Source of the DNA: Moniliophthora roreri
Lineage: Eukaryota > Basidiomycota > Agaricomycetes > Agaricales > Marasmiaceae
Direction of reading: 5' to 3'
Assembly (NCBI GenBank): GCA_001466705.2
Contig: LATX02000211.1
Location: forward strand, 1,302,001 to 1,366,000
DNA length: 64,000 bases
The notes under the pieces were generated by a model. The model was not told where the DNA came from, made no database searches, and saw only the letters and a program-made list of their open reading frames with translations. Each line of letters begins with the position of its first letter. Position 1 is the stretch's first letter. Shown in pieces: positions 1 through 11,455 of the stretch. A program made the position numbers and the translations under genes.

Positions 1-565
1 CCCGAAGAGGGGTAGGTTAGGGGTTTGGGGTTCAGGTTAGGTGTTAGGAAGTGTGGTTGAGAGTAAGTTCCCTCACTCATGAAGAACTTACCCTCAACTG
101 CTTAAGGTTTGTACTTCTGGTGAGTCAGTTAGCAGTTAGACTTTAGAGGTTCGTGGTTAGGAGTTAGGTGGTTAGGGGTTAGGCAGTAGGGTCTGGGGAT
201 GGATATATGTATAAAAAGGCAAGGGATGGTACTTACAGGTGTGTAGAAATAGTGACATCATTGGTGTTTGGAGTTTTCTGAGTAATACTAATTGACTGTA
301 GCCTCCATCTGTAAGTACCTCCCTTGTGTCTTTTGTACATATATCCATTCCCAGACTCTAACTACCTCACTTCTAACCACCTAACTGCTAAACACTAACC
401 AACCAAACCAACCACCTAACCAACCAACCATCTAACCACTAGCTCAAACTCCTAACTGACTCAGTGTGAGTTCAAACTCTAAGCAGTTGAGAGTAAGTCC
501 TTGTGAAAGACTTACCCTCAACTCTACTTTCTAATGCCTAACCCAAACCCCAAACCCCTAACCTG
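1..565. repeat. G-rich foldback (long inverted repeat) element
   Basis: The left arm (about 1-238) and right arm (about 309-565) are imperfect reverse complements of each other around a loop of about 70 bases. Both arms are built of degenerate TTAGG/TTAGGGG-like units, and each arm has its own small hairpin (GAGAGTAAG paired with CTTACCCTC). No open reading frame of note lies inside. The left end may lie outside the window, so target duplications cannot be tested. The layout fits a foldback or MITE-like DNA transposon. The telomere-like character of the units is only a resemblance. Confidence 0.75.
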
Positions 566-654
566 CCCCTTTAGCAGAAGTGCTACACACTAGAACCCAC
601 TTTGCAGGCTATGGGAACAGGATGATGACTAATTGACTCTCCCCTCTGCTCTAT

Positions 655-1625
655 ATGTGTGAATAGAAACCTTTTTAAACCCATATATACTCTGGAGGTG
701 AATACTTCAAAGTAGCTTACTTTAGTAAGAGAGATTTGACCTAGCTAAGAGTTTAGTTAGCATTCTACATATGGCAACTCTGATCATGTCAATTAACAAT
801 CTGAGTAGGACTTTTAGAGGTTATCTTTTGGTAGTTTTTCCACTAGTACTATCTCAGATGAATTACTGAGCTAAGCCAAGCTATTGGCACCTCTAATTCT
901 GGCACACATACTGTGCTTTTAGCTTGATTTCATTGAGAGTGATCTGTACTGCATTAGAGATGTCTTCTCTGGCTAGTAAGTAAAGAATACACATGGATAC
1001 TCAAAACCTAGTATTGTTGGACAGGTTGACTACAAAAATGAGTGTTGCAGTTACTTCTGTCAAATGAATACAGAACAGAGTTGAATTCTATTCTTGCAGC
1101 CAAAATAGTGGGTTGGCCAAGGAGGTAGGGTAGATAATGGACCAGTGCTGTGAGGTGTCTTTTGAGCTGTTGCTATGGATTTTCTGTTTCAGCTCAATTT
1201 TGCACTATAACCACTCAGGCTCTGCAAATAGTGGAAATACAGCAAAGATACCTGAGATTGAATGGCTTTTGCTAAAGGCATGTTACACATGTGACAGAAT
1301 GCCAGGGAAGCATTTGAAGATAGATGATACTGTGGTTAAAGTAACTATTATGAAGTATAGTACATTAAAAATCAATTTCAGAAAGAAACCATTGCATAGT
1401 AGTAATGATAATTCATCTAAGATAAGACTAGAGGAAAACTACCAAAGATAATCCAAAAGTTCTACTCAGTTGTTGAAGCAAGTGTGGATCAATGTGATCA
1501 GAGTTGCTGTACTTAGAATGTCAACTAAACTCTTAACTTGGTTAAATCCCTCTTATTAGAGTGAGCTACTTTGAAGTGTTTACTTCCAGAGGAGTATATA
1601 TGGGTTTAAAGGGTTCTATTTACAA
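655..1625. repeat. Inverted pair of R1 repeat ends
   Basis: Bases about 655-880 are the reverse complement of about 1405-1625, with many transitions between them. The arms flank about 520 bases of unrelated AT-rich sequence holding a 104-codon ORF that resembles nothing I recognise. The right arm continues outward into a longer R1 copy. The left arm is therefore best seen as a partial R1 copy inserted in the opposite orientation, not as a self-contained TIR element. Confidence 0.6.
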
Positions 1626-2617
1626 ATACACAAATATACACATAAAAATACAGTGCATAAAGCACAAAACACAAGAGCTACAGTCCACACAAAGACTTGG
1701 TAGCTAATATATCTGACTCTATAGAGCTCAAGACCTCTTTAAGACAACTACAGTACACAGCATATTGGGAAAGGTCCTAAATCTACTTCTACAAAGAGCT
1801 CAACACAGGCACACCTCTTGTTAAGATTCTAAGTGTGTCACAACCTGATACACACATAGGCCACACTCTAAGTGTTCTAGATTCCTTAGTGTAAAGTTAT
1901 CTCTTAGAAAAGTGCCAAGTGCACTAAAGATGCTACTCTTTGTCTCTTACAATGCAAGTTCATTATCAGATCTCTCTCTCTCTGGAGTCACTCAGAATCA
2001 ATCTCTAGAGCCTGTAGTCAGGAAGAAAAACTGTTAAATGGGCACACAAGTTATGCATCAAACAAACTCTTTATATATTTACAATCAGAGGGGGCAGAGT
2101 TCCTTTAGTATGTACAGATATCTAGCTGTTCTTATATATAGTCTATGGAATGTATCTATAAGAAAATGTAAATATTGTCTGATAAATTCAGGAAAATGTG
2201 AATGAGTGACATGGATACCAAAAGAAGGAGTTTCAGGATATTATGAAGTCTGGCCATTAGAGTATCTGACTGTATCTGTCCAGGTATCTAGTTCCAGAGG
2301 ATCTGGATTCTGAATTTAATTTTGTCTTTTGATTTGTGGGTATAGCTGAACAGATTAGTCTTTCTGTCCTATTTTTCTACAGCATTCCACCTTTCCTGCA
2401 TCTATACACTTGCAAACATCTAGGTGTCAAAGCTTCCAAGGCCAGAACACACTGTTTCTGACTCTATCTATTATGTTGCTTGTCTGGCTCTTGACAATAA
2501 TGACAAACTAAACTGAAGAGATGATGTCTCCACAGTTAAGTCTGATTAAAGGTTCAAGTTTGAGCTTTTGTTCCAAGAGTCAAGTTTATTGAGTAAGACA
2601 AGGTATGATTAACTAGT
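1405..2617 (+). repeat. Dispersed repeat R1, copy A
   Basis: This CpG-poor sequence is related along its length to 13,104 onward and to 63,133 onward. Shared blocks include TAAGATAAGACTAG near the start, a CA-rich stretch, and a block containing TCTCTGGAGTCACTCAG. The family begins near TAATTTGTC/TAATTCATC and, from the nested copy, ends near CTTGCCATATTA. I cannot assign a superfamily. No intact reading frame is present. Confidence 0.6.
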
Positions 2618-3934
2618 GATATGCATAACTTTTACCTTTTGTTTCACATGCAAATAGAGAATATTTTGCACTTTTTATGGTTGAAAATAAAATATATAAG
2701 GGAATTGAGGACTAGTGTGAGCCCTAAGCAGCTAGTCAAAGCGAGTAGTAGAGAAGGATACAAAATATTAGCAGAGTAATAGTTGATGGTAGGCCATACA
2801 AGAGTACCCAACTACTGCTAGTATGAAAATAAACAGCAAATCTGAACACAGAGGAGCATCCTGAAACCTGTAGAGAACAACACCATATAATACTTCTCTA
2901 TTGAAAGTATACCAAAGGGAATATTTTCACTTTCAACAATATTTTCAATTCACACCCCTCTTAAAAGGAGAATAAAGGCCTTTAATGATACACAAACAAG
3001 AATATTATCGAGAAATGGATATGAAACAGAGGATGACAAATTATTGGCAAGAGATACTTGAGATACCAAATATCAAATTAGAGGAATGAAATAGATGATC
3101 GGCTACTGGAAGAGTGCCTGTATCATGGAAAAACAGAAGACAAAGCTGTATGACAAGAAACCAGTATGGCTGAGCTTATGCATACACTTTAAACATAGAG
3201 ATGGAAGCATATTACACATCCATAGAGCAGATGATAGTAGACAGAGAAGGAAGGAACTGTGCAGAGTGGCATGGAAGTATAATATTTTCAAACAGAGTCA
3301 GAAGGAGAGCCATTTGATAGAGAAAATTGCAAATGGTTAGTGTCAGAAGACTGCACAATTGTTATAGAAAAAGAATAAAAGAGTTTATGGCTATGAAGCC
3401 TGACTACAATTGGACACAGTGACAGAGAAATTACCAAACACAGCTCAGTTTATATAATATTTAGCATCTGACTCAGTTTTATTTGTATGTGTGACAGATA
3501 TATTAGATTATTTATGTTGTAGAGTATATAAAGGGACATGTTTTATAGGTGGAAGGCAGGAGAGATACTGCCCACCAATTACCAGAGTGTATGACATTGT
3601 TGTTCAGGTAGAAGAGCTACTAGCAATCAGTATTTTTCAGCCACTTTGGGCTCTAGCTTATTTAGTTGTGCAAGAGGTGCAGGCTAGTTGAGACCTGAAA
3701 TTGTAACTCAAACCAGAGATATAAACAAAAGCTAGGAAGAGCTTAGTTTTTAATGCAAGAGGCGTGTTTTCTGATAAGAAGAGCATTGTATCAGTCTACT
3801 AAGAGGGTAGCTGATGTACATCAGTATAGTCTGGTGTTTCAACATGAATCAGAGAGGGTTTCAGGCTAGCAGTGTCTAGAAGATTTGTCCTCTTGAGAAT
3901 CATTGCAGAATATAGCTAAAAGGGCTATATTCAG
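1684..3934 (+). repeat. First copy of a 2,251-bp exact direct repeat ending at an N
   Basis: Every stretch I compared between 1,684-3,934 and 3,936-6,186 is identical, with an offset of 2,252. It holds the end of R1 copy A and the first part of R2 (from about 2,618). The repeat ends exactly at the single N at 3,935. Short ORFs here (for example 81 and 66 codons) are simply duplicated and match no known family. Confidence 0.9.
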
Positions 3935-3935
3935 N
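3935..3935. other. Single-N scaffold join 1
   Basis: One ambiguous base sits between the two identical 2,251-bp blocks. This is what an unmerged contig overlap looks like. Confidence 0.9.
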
Positions 3936-6186
3936 TCCACACAAAGACTTGGTAGCTAATATATCTGACTCTATAGAGCTCAAGACCTCTTTAAGACAAC
4001 TACAGTACACAGCATATTGGGAAAGGTCCTAAATCTACTTCTACAAAGAGCTCAACACAGGCACACCTCTTGTTAAGATTCTAAGTGTGTCACAACCTGA
4101 TACACACATAGGCCACACTCTAAGTGTTCTAGATTCCTTAGTGTAAAGTTATCTCTTAGAAAAGTGCCAAGTGCACTAAAGATGCTACTCTTTGTCTCTT
4201 ACAATGCAAGTTCATTATCAGATCTCTCTCTCTCTGGAGTCACTCAGAATCAATCTCTAGAGCCTGTAGTCAGGAAGAAAAACTGTTAAATGGGCACACA
4301 AGTTATGCATCAAACAAACTCTTTATATATTTACAATCAGAGGGGGCAGAGTTCCTTTAGTATGTACAGATATCTAGCTGTTCTTATATATAGTCTATGG
4401 AATGTATCTATAAGAAAATGTAAATATTGTCTGATAAATTCAGGAAAATGTGAATGAGTGACATGGATACCAAAAGAAGGAGTTTCAGGATATTATGAAG
4501 TCTGGCCATTAGAGTATCTGACTGTATCTGTCCAGGTATCTAGTTCCAGAGGATCTGGATTCTGAATTTAATTTTGTCTTTTGATTTGTGGGTATAGCTG
4601 AACAGATTAGTCTTTCTGTCCTATTTTTCTACAGCATTCCACCTTTCCTGCATCTATACACTTGCAAACATCTAGGTGTCAAAGCTTCCAAGGCCAGAAC
4701 ACACTGTTTCTGACTCTATCTATTATGTTGCTTGTCTGGCTCTTGACAATAATGACAAACTAAACTGAAGAGATGATGTCTCCACAGTTAAGTCTGATTA
4801 AAGGTTCAAGTTTGAGCTTTTGTTCCAAGAGTCAAGTTTATTGAGTAAGACAAGGTATGATTAACTAGTGATATGCATAACTTTTACCTTTTGTTTCACA
4901 TGCAAATAGAGAATATTTTGCACTTTTTATGGTTGAAAATAAAATATATAAGGGAATTGAGGACTAGTGTGAGCCCTAAGCAGCTAGTCAAAGCGAGTAG
5001 TAGAGAAGGATACAAAATATTAGCAGAGTAATAGTTGATGGTAGGCCATACAAGAGTACCCAACTACTGCTAGTATGAAAATAAACAGCAAATCTGAACA
5101 CAGAGGAGCATCCTGAAACCTGTAGAGAACAACACCATATAATACTTCTCTATTGAAAGTATACCAAAGGGAATATTTTCACTTTCAACAATATTTTCAA
5201 TTCACACCCCTCTTAAAAGGAGAATAAAGGCCTTTAATGATACACAAACAAGAATATTATCGAGAAATGGATATGAAACAGAGGATGACAAATTATTGGC
5301 AAGAGATACTTGAGATACCAAATATCAAATTAGAGGAATGAAATAGATGATCGGCTACTGGAAGAGTGCCTGTATCATGGAAAAACAGAAGACAAAGCTG
5401 TATGACAAGAAACCAGTATGGCTGAGCTTATGCATACACTTTAAACATAGAGATGGAAGCATATTACACATCCATAGAGCAGATGATAGTAGACAGAGAA
5501 GGAAGGAACTGTGCAGAGTGGCATGGAAGTATAATATTTTCAAACAGAGTCAGAAGGAGAGCCATTTGATAGAGAAAATTGCAAATGGTTAGTGTCAGAA
5601 GACTGCACAATTGTTATAGAAAAAGAATAAAAGAGTTTATGGCTATGAAGCCTGACTACAATTGGACACAGTGACAGAGAAATTACCAAACACAGCTCAG
5701 TTTATATAATATTTAGCATCTGACTCAGTTTTATTTGTATGTGTGACAGATATATTAGATTATTTATGTTGTAGAGTATATAAAGGGACATGTTTTATAG
5801 GTGGAAGGCAGGAGAGATACTGCCCACCAATTACCAGAGTGTATGACATTGTTGTTCAGGTAGAAGAGCTACTAGCAATCAGTATTTTTCAGCCACTTTG
5901 GGCTCTAGCTTATTTAGTTGTGCAAGAGGTGCAGGCTAGTTGAGACCTGAAATTGTAACTCAAACCAGAGATATAAACAAAAGCTAGGAAGAGCTTAGTT
6001 TTTAATGCAAGAGGCGTGTTTTCTGATAAGAAGAGCATTGTATCAGTCTACTAAGAGGGTAGCTGATGTACATCAGTATAGTCTGGTGTTTCAACATGAA
6101 TCAGAGAGGGTTTCAGGCTAGCAGTGTCTAGAAGATTTGTCCTCTTGAGAATCATTGCAGAATATAGCTAAAAGGGCTATATTCAG
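3936..6186 (+). repeat. Second copy of the 2,251-bp exact direct repeat
   Basis: This is identical to 1,684-3,934 wherever compared, including stop codons and indels. It continues without a break into 6,187, the genuine downstream sequence, which is also seen in the diverged R2 copy at about 15,250-15,611. Confidence 0.9.
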
Positions 6187-6519
6187 GTACAAGAGGTGCC
6201 TTTGTTCTCACTTAGAAGAAGTTTAATCTTTGGGCAGTTTCTGGTCGAACCTTATACCAGTTTTGCTTTTGAAGTGATTAATAAAACCACAAAACCAATA
6301 AATATTATACAAAATAAACACCCATTCTCGATCTGAGAAGGCAATCATCTCTAAACTACTGAGCGAGACATTGAGAATTATTCTTGACATTGCAGTGACA
6401 GTAAACCATGCCAAACCAACTTGCAAACAAAACTAAGAATCAAGAACTTATATATACCTTTTTCGGGGTATTTTGGCACCACAAGCCTTGTGTTTTCATA
6501 GTAGAGGCATAGGTTTTTG
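6187..6519 (+). repeat. Distal part of repeat R2, copy A
   Basis: This matches about 15,252-15,611, including a conserved minus-strand reading frame of about 60-70 codons (6,223-6,426 and 15,395-15,610). The frame is preserved between the two copies but has stops and indels around it. The product is not recognised. R2 ends abruptly near 6,519, where a Gypsy LTR fragment starts. Confidence 0.55.
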
Positions 6520-7614
6520 AGCATCTTCACCAGGTCAAGCTGGAGAGCTCTAACACTGGTCTTCTAGTTTAAATACATTACAAGTAGTTACTATCTCTAT
6601 CTAGTAGTATAAAAGAGAAAAGCTATACTGCAAAGTGTTCAGGATATGAGTTAGTATAAGTACAGAGATAGATAGAAAGGGGAGCTGGGAATGTGTACAT
6701 CAGTGAAATGGACACCTAAATATATTGGAATAAAATGAGTGAAATATGTTATAATGGCCAAAATACATTATAATCATTATGGTGTATTTTAATGTAATAT
6801 AATTGTTGTTCCTTTATTTTAATGGATTAAAATGAAGCAAAATGGTTATAATGTATTCTGGCTATTATAATGTATTTCAGCCATTATAATGCATTGGCCC
6901 CACCTGGGGGTTAGGGACAAAAAGAAATAATATTTATTTGTTGCCACCCCCGTGAGTCAAACCCTTAACCTCAAGGTGGATTAGTTAGCAACCTTGGCAG
7001 CTGCAGGATGCTCAAGACCACTGTACCACAGTGCCATATACTTACCACTACACATAGTGCAATATATCCCCTTACTCAAAAGACCTATCTCCACCCTCTT
7101 GCTGTTTCTATTGATTAAATCCCCAACCAAAAGCTTCCCTTCACTTTGTAGAGTCCTCTCCCTGTCCTCTGGAAGGCATAAAAATGCACTGTTTTGATTG
7201 CCTCTGTTACAATCTATTTTACTACATTATAATAACCCTGTCTTATTTTATTGCATTTTAATACACTATAATAATACCATCCCATTTTATTGCATTTTAA
7301 TGTACTATAATAATACCATCCCATTTTATTGTATTTTAATGGATTATAATAACACCAGTCTCATTTTAATGCATTTTAATGTATTGTAATAGCATTGCTT
7401 GATTTTAATCTATTACAATGGACTAAAATCAGCAAAATACATTATAATTTATTATATTTAGGTGTCCATTTTGCTGATGTAATTGTCTGATAGAAATAGG
7501 AAACATGTGATGTATAAGTACAAAGGAAGATGAAAAAGAGGACTGGAAAGGTGAAAGGGTCTGATAGAACAAGTAGCATGTGATGTTATGTCTGCAGATC
7601 AAGAGAAATTGTAA
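6520..7614 (-). repeat. Truncated Gypsy LTR interrupted by MITE-A
   Basis: Bases 6,520-6,695 and 7,482-7,614 together align with the LTR family typified at 51,880-52,299. Shared features are the AGGTCAAGCTGRAGAGC block, the AGCTGGGAAGGTGTATAT block and the ending near GTAACA. The family orientation is minus. One LTR end is missing at 6,520. MITE-A lies at an internal TA of this LTR. No CpG is left in the LTR part. Confidence 0.65.
6698..7479 (-). mobile_element. MITE-A: 782-bp TIR element with TA duplication and Pol III-like boxes
   Basis: The ends are inverted copies of a roughly 27-bp sequence (CATCAGTGAAATGGACAC and CATCAGCAAAATGGACAC, then CTAAATATA) and are flanked by TA at 6,696-6,697 and 7,480-7,481. 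The interrupted LTR reads as one piece if the element and one TA are removed. The interior is made of short AT-rich units such as CATTATAATG and ATTGCATTTTAATG. On the minus strand it holds TGGTACAGTGG (7,018-7,028) and GGTTTGACTC (6,954-6,963), resembling tRNA A and B boxes. There is no transposase. TA duplication is typical of Tc1/mariner-type MITEs. Confidence 0.75.
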
Positions 7615-7642
7615 CATTATCTCCTTTGATAGCTTGTTCTTG

Positions 7643-8030
7643 ATCATTAGCAAAATGGACACTTAAATATAATAACTTATAATGTATTTTGCTGATTTTA
7701 ATCCATTATAATAAGTTAAAATGAAGCAATGCTATTACAGTGCATTAAAATGCATTAAAATGGACTGGTATTATTATAATCCATTAAAATACAATAAAAT
7801 GCAATAAAATGAGACAGAGTTATTATAATATAGTAAAATATATTGTAACAGAAGCAATCAAAATAGTGCATTTTTATATCTTCCAGAGGACAGAGAGAGG
7901 ACTCTATAAAGTGAAGAAAAGCATTTGGTTGGAGATTTGATCAATAAAAATAGCAAGGGGACAGAAATAGGTCTTTTGAGTAAGGAGATATATTGCACTA
8001 TAGTACAGTGGTCTTGAATGCCCAGCCTAG
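7643..8030 (+). mobile_element. MITE-A, second (truncated) copy
   Basis: The end CATTAGCAAAATGGACAC at about 7,646 and the following AT-rich units match MITE-A in the opposite orientation. The similarity stops near 8,030, before the tRNA-like part. From there to 8,409 the sequence is unrelated CpG-free DNA with several GGCAAAATGGC-type words. The 107-codon ORF across this region is fortuitous. Confidence 0.6.
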
Positions 8031-8409
8031 TGTAGATGGCAAAACTCACTGGAGCTGATATCACCAGGCAAAATGGCAAAACCATTTTGCCCAGCAATAT
8101 CTGCAGCTGGCAAAACTCTGACCAAACTTTGTTTTCAGATTGAATCAACACACCCTGCAGTGCTTTCTCTTTGTTGTTCAATGATAATCTCTCTATTCTA
8201 TAGCTACACTATGTCTGAAATTGACCAACCTGTGCCTGTCTGACCACCTTCCCACACTACTTTAATAGTCTCAACATATAGAGTAGGTACTATTCCATCT
8301 AGTGCCTTTTTTATTTTATTGAAGTTGAAAATTTCTCCTCATACCAGAGAAGGACCTGAATCTCCTGCTTTGTCAGTCACCTCCTCCATCATCTCCTTTT
8401 CAAGCTGTT

Positions 8410-8410
8410 N
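8410..8410. other. Single-N scaffold join 2
   Basis: Bases 7,647-8,409 recur as 8,411-9,173 with an offset of 764 and no difference seen. The true sequence continues at 9,174. This is an unmerged overlap. Confidence 0.9.
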
Positions 8411-9173
8411 TTAGCAAAATGGACACTTAAATATAATAACTTATAATGTATTTTGCTGATTTTAATCCATTATAATAAGTTAAAATGAAGCAATGCTATT
8501 ACAGTGCATTAAAATGCATTAAAATGGACTGGTATTATTATAATCCATTAAAATACAATAAAATGCAATAAAATGAGACAGAGTTATTATAATATAGTAA
8601 AATATATTGTAACAGAAGCAATCAAAATAGTGCATTTTTATATCTTCCAGAGGACAGAGAGAGGACTCTATAAAGTGAAGAAAAGCATTTGGTTGGAGAT
8701 TTGATCAATAAAAATAGCAAGGGGACAGAAATAGGTCTTTTGAGTAAGGAGATATATTGCACTATAGTACAGTGGTCTTGAATGCCCAGCCTAGTGTAGA
8801 TGGCAAAACTCACTGGAGCTGATATCACCAGGCAAAATGGCAAAACCATTTTGCCCAGCAATATCTGCAGCTGGCAAAACTCTGACCAAACTTTGTTTTC
8901 AGATTGAATCAACACACCCTGCAGTGCTTTCTCTTTGTTGTTCAATGATAATCTCTCTATTCTATAGCTACACTATGTCTGAAATTGACCAACCTGTGCC
9001 TGTCTGACCACCTTCCCACACTACTTTAATAGTCTCAACATATAGAGTAGGTACTATTCCATCTAGTGCCTTTTTTATTTTATTGAAGTTGAAAATTTCT
9101 CCTCATACCAGAGAAGGACCTGAATCTCCTGCTTTGTCAGTCACCTCCTCCATCATCTCCTTTTCAAGCTGTT
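8411..9173 (+). repeat. Second copy of a 763-bp exact direct repeat
   Basis: It is identical to 7,647-8,409 and contains the same truncated MITE-A and the same fortuitous 107-codon minus ORF. It is most likely an assembly duplicate. Confidence 0.88.
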
Positions 9174-9910
9174 CAAAAGCATCTTCAACAGGATCTTTTT
9201 CAATTTCATCCCAAGGAGAATTGGGATTACTGTTATCAAGAGGAGGTTCCCAAGTCAGGTGGGACTCAAGTTCTTGAGTAATGGTGCTGGTTATCACTAG
9301 GCTGTCTTTTGCATGCATATGTGCATGTTTACAGTGTGTAGACTTCCCTGCTGCTCTATTCTTCTCCCAAATGTTCCAGTTGTAATGGTTTCACAGTTTG
9401 GTCAACTTCTCAAAGGTTGGAGTTGACAAGTTGTTACATTTTGGCATCTGGACACTGTTCAAGTGGGAGAATAATTGCTCAATCTTGGTGGCATAAGGAA
9501 CAATGGAGTGAATGATGATAGTGAGTGCTTTGAGGGGATAGCTTTTGGTGTTGATTGGTGGTCTCTCTCACTGTTTCTTTGCCACCATTTCTTTGCTCTA
9601 CCTGTACCACCTGTGAATGGTTCTTTGCAGTAGTAGTAGAGCTCGATGTTCTTCTTCAGTACTGTAGCTTCTTCAAAGGACCAATTCCACTTCTTTATAA
9701 GGCTGAGAGCAGTATTGGTGATATCTGTGAGAGTGAATCCAGCCTGTTTTGAGATTGTGAGTCAGTGACAGAGAGAGTGAAGGAAAAGAGCAAGTTTATG
9801 TACTAAAGTTGCAATTTTGTGGAACCGCCTGTCAAGGACACATCATGCATGTGCAAGGAACTCCTTATCCTCATCATCATCACAGGATATGGCAGTGAGG
9901 GTGCAGGCAC
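9174..9910. other. Decayed repeat DNA, no gene recognised
   Basis: This stretch is almost free of CpG. Minus-strand ORFs of 60-75 codons (for example 9,103-9,318, rich in Glu and Ser) look like pieces of an old transposon polyprotein. They carry no diagnostic motif and are separated by stops. Confidence 0.4.
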
Positions 9911-10130
9911 TGTTATATTACTTGTGCAGCAATGTCAACAACTCAACACCACTAAACCTAGTGACATCAAGTTCAAGGTTCAAGTTTGAGTTCACTCAGT
10001 GGTTACTGAGGTTCAGAAGTTCGTCTGTCTGTTGCAAGCACAAGGTTTATAATTAACCAGGTCAAGCTGAGGAGCCTGCATCTAGTTCTGGAGTTTTAAA
10101 TACATGTCTTGTAGCTACTGGTTTGTTTCT
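9911..10130 (-). repeat. Gypsy LTR fragment
   Basis: It begins TGTTATATTACTTGTGCAGC, the outer end of the LTR family seen at 51,880 and, reversed, at 36,309. It contains the conserved ACCAGGTCAAGCTGAGGAGC block. It breaks off near 10,130, where a hAT transposase remnant lies. Confidence 0.6.
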
Positions 10131-11455
10131 ACTAGAATGTTATAGAAGGTACAAGATTGCTGAAAAATACAAAGATGAATAATCATGGAACAGCATAGAA
10201 TTTGGAAGAAAGAAAAGTGGAACATATAATCAGTTATAATACAAGTTGAAAGAAAAGGAAATAGTGTCCAGTCACATTCCATCAGTGTGTTGTAACAGGC
10301 ACAGCTGAGGAATTGTAGCATGCAGTCTGCAAGTGTGCTCTCTTGAGACTCATAGTTTCTGATTGCATCAACAAGGGGTTTTACCACTTTTGTCACCTGT
10401 GATAGATACTGCCAACAGTCCTCATCAGTGAGGACTATTTGTATAACCTTGGCAGAGACAACAGATAGACCCTCAGATGATTTCTTTGCATCATCTCAGA
10501 GGCATATAGCCCCAAGAGGTCTTCAATAAAGAAGGACACTCAATACAAGAAGGATAATTGTATACTAGTGTGACTCACAATTTTTCTTTAAGCCTTGTGT
10601 GATCTTCACTTTACAAGCCTTCTCTTTTAATTGACCTCCCCAATAATGTGAGTTATTAAAGAAGGTCACAACTGTATTGGCCTTTCTGAGTGACTTCTTG
10701 ACAGATGCATATAAGCAGATCTCTCCAACCAGAGTGTTCATCTGATGGAGAAAGCATGCAAGAGTCTGTGCTTGATGTTAGCATAGAAGATTGAAATTGA
10801 AGCAAATACATATGATGACCCATAGAAACCTTTCCTCAAACTTTCTCCAAAAGCTTTGCATAACAGTTGGATTGTCAGTGACAAGCACAATGAAACATAC
10901 TGCATCCTCTACAGCTATGTCTTTCATTGCCAAAAGAGCTGTCTCTAGGATCTTTTGAGCCTCTCCTTGGAGCTCTGTCAGGTCCTGAAGACTCATAACT
11001 ATGAGATACTTGCCAACTTGAGCAGCTGCTATGCTGTATAGCGCCTGCTTCAGGAGGTCCTCCCATCCATCAATCAAGAGGGTTAAAATCCACTTGAATG
11101 ATGCAATTCTCACCACTTCCAGCAGGTGAACATAACCATTCTCACTATCTAGAATTGTGTGAGAGAGTACATAATGGCTTGAAAGCACATAAGATGGCCT
11201 GATCTCATTGCAAAAGTCCTCCAGATATGGGTTTTCTGCTGATCTGAATGCCAAACAAGAATGAACAATGAAACTGAATCAATGTAAGTACATGCTGCTC
11301 ATATTAATCTCAAAAAATATACTGAAAGAGCTTTAAATCTGCATGCTGCTGCTGACCCTTATCAAGCCCAAAATCAACAATTCCATTCAATGTTCTTTGC
11401 CTTTCTACCTTTCTCTTCTTTGCTGTCCTTGATACTTCAGTCCCTTCTATGTTTT
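10115..11455 (-). pseudogene. hAT-family transposase remnant
   Basis: Read on the minus strand, this is a broken hAT transposase of the type common in Agaricomycetes. The N-proximal part (11,540-11,310) is a charged KKRKVERQ linker. A 158-codon open segment (11,254-10,778) contains a SYVLSSHYVLSHTILD stretch, then LLIDGWEDLLKQALYS and VLVTDNPTVMQSFWRKF, which correspond to the DUF659/RNase H-like core with its D-G-W and T-D-N-P motifs. Further on, GEICLYASVKKSLRKA and TFFNNSHYWGGQLKE match the downstream region, but stops and frameshifts break the frame. There is no CpG. The element ends were not located. Confidence 0.7.

Noticed and set aside
1..565. Chromosome end (telomere)
   Set aside because: The TTAGG-like units are irregular, occur in both orientations within 565 bp and are followed by ordinary repeats; a telomere would be a regular one-way array at the end.
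3095..5943. Paired ORFs of 81, 62 and 66 codons in two places
   Set aside because: They are the same sequence twice because of the 2,251-bp exact duplication at an N. They have no known domain and are broken in the diverged R2 copy at 12 kb.
7858..8945. Two identical 107-codon minus-strand ORFs
   Set aside because: They are duplicated by the second N artefact and run across a MITE-A fragment into unrelated sequence; not a gene.
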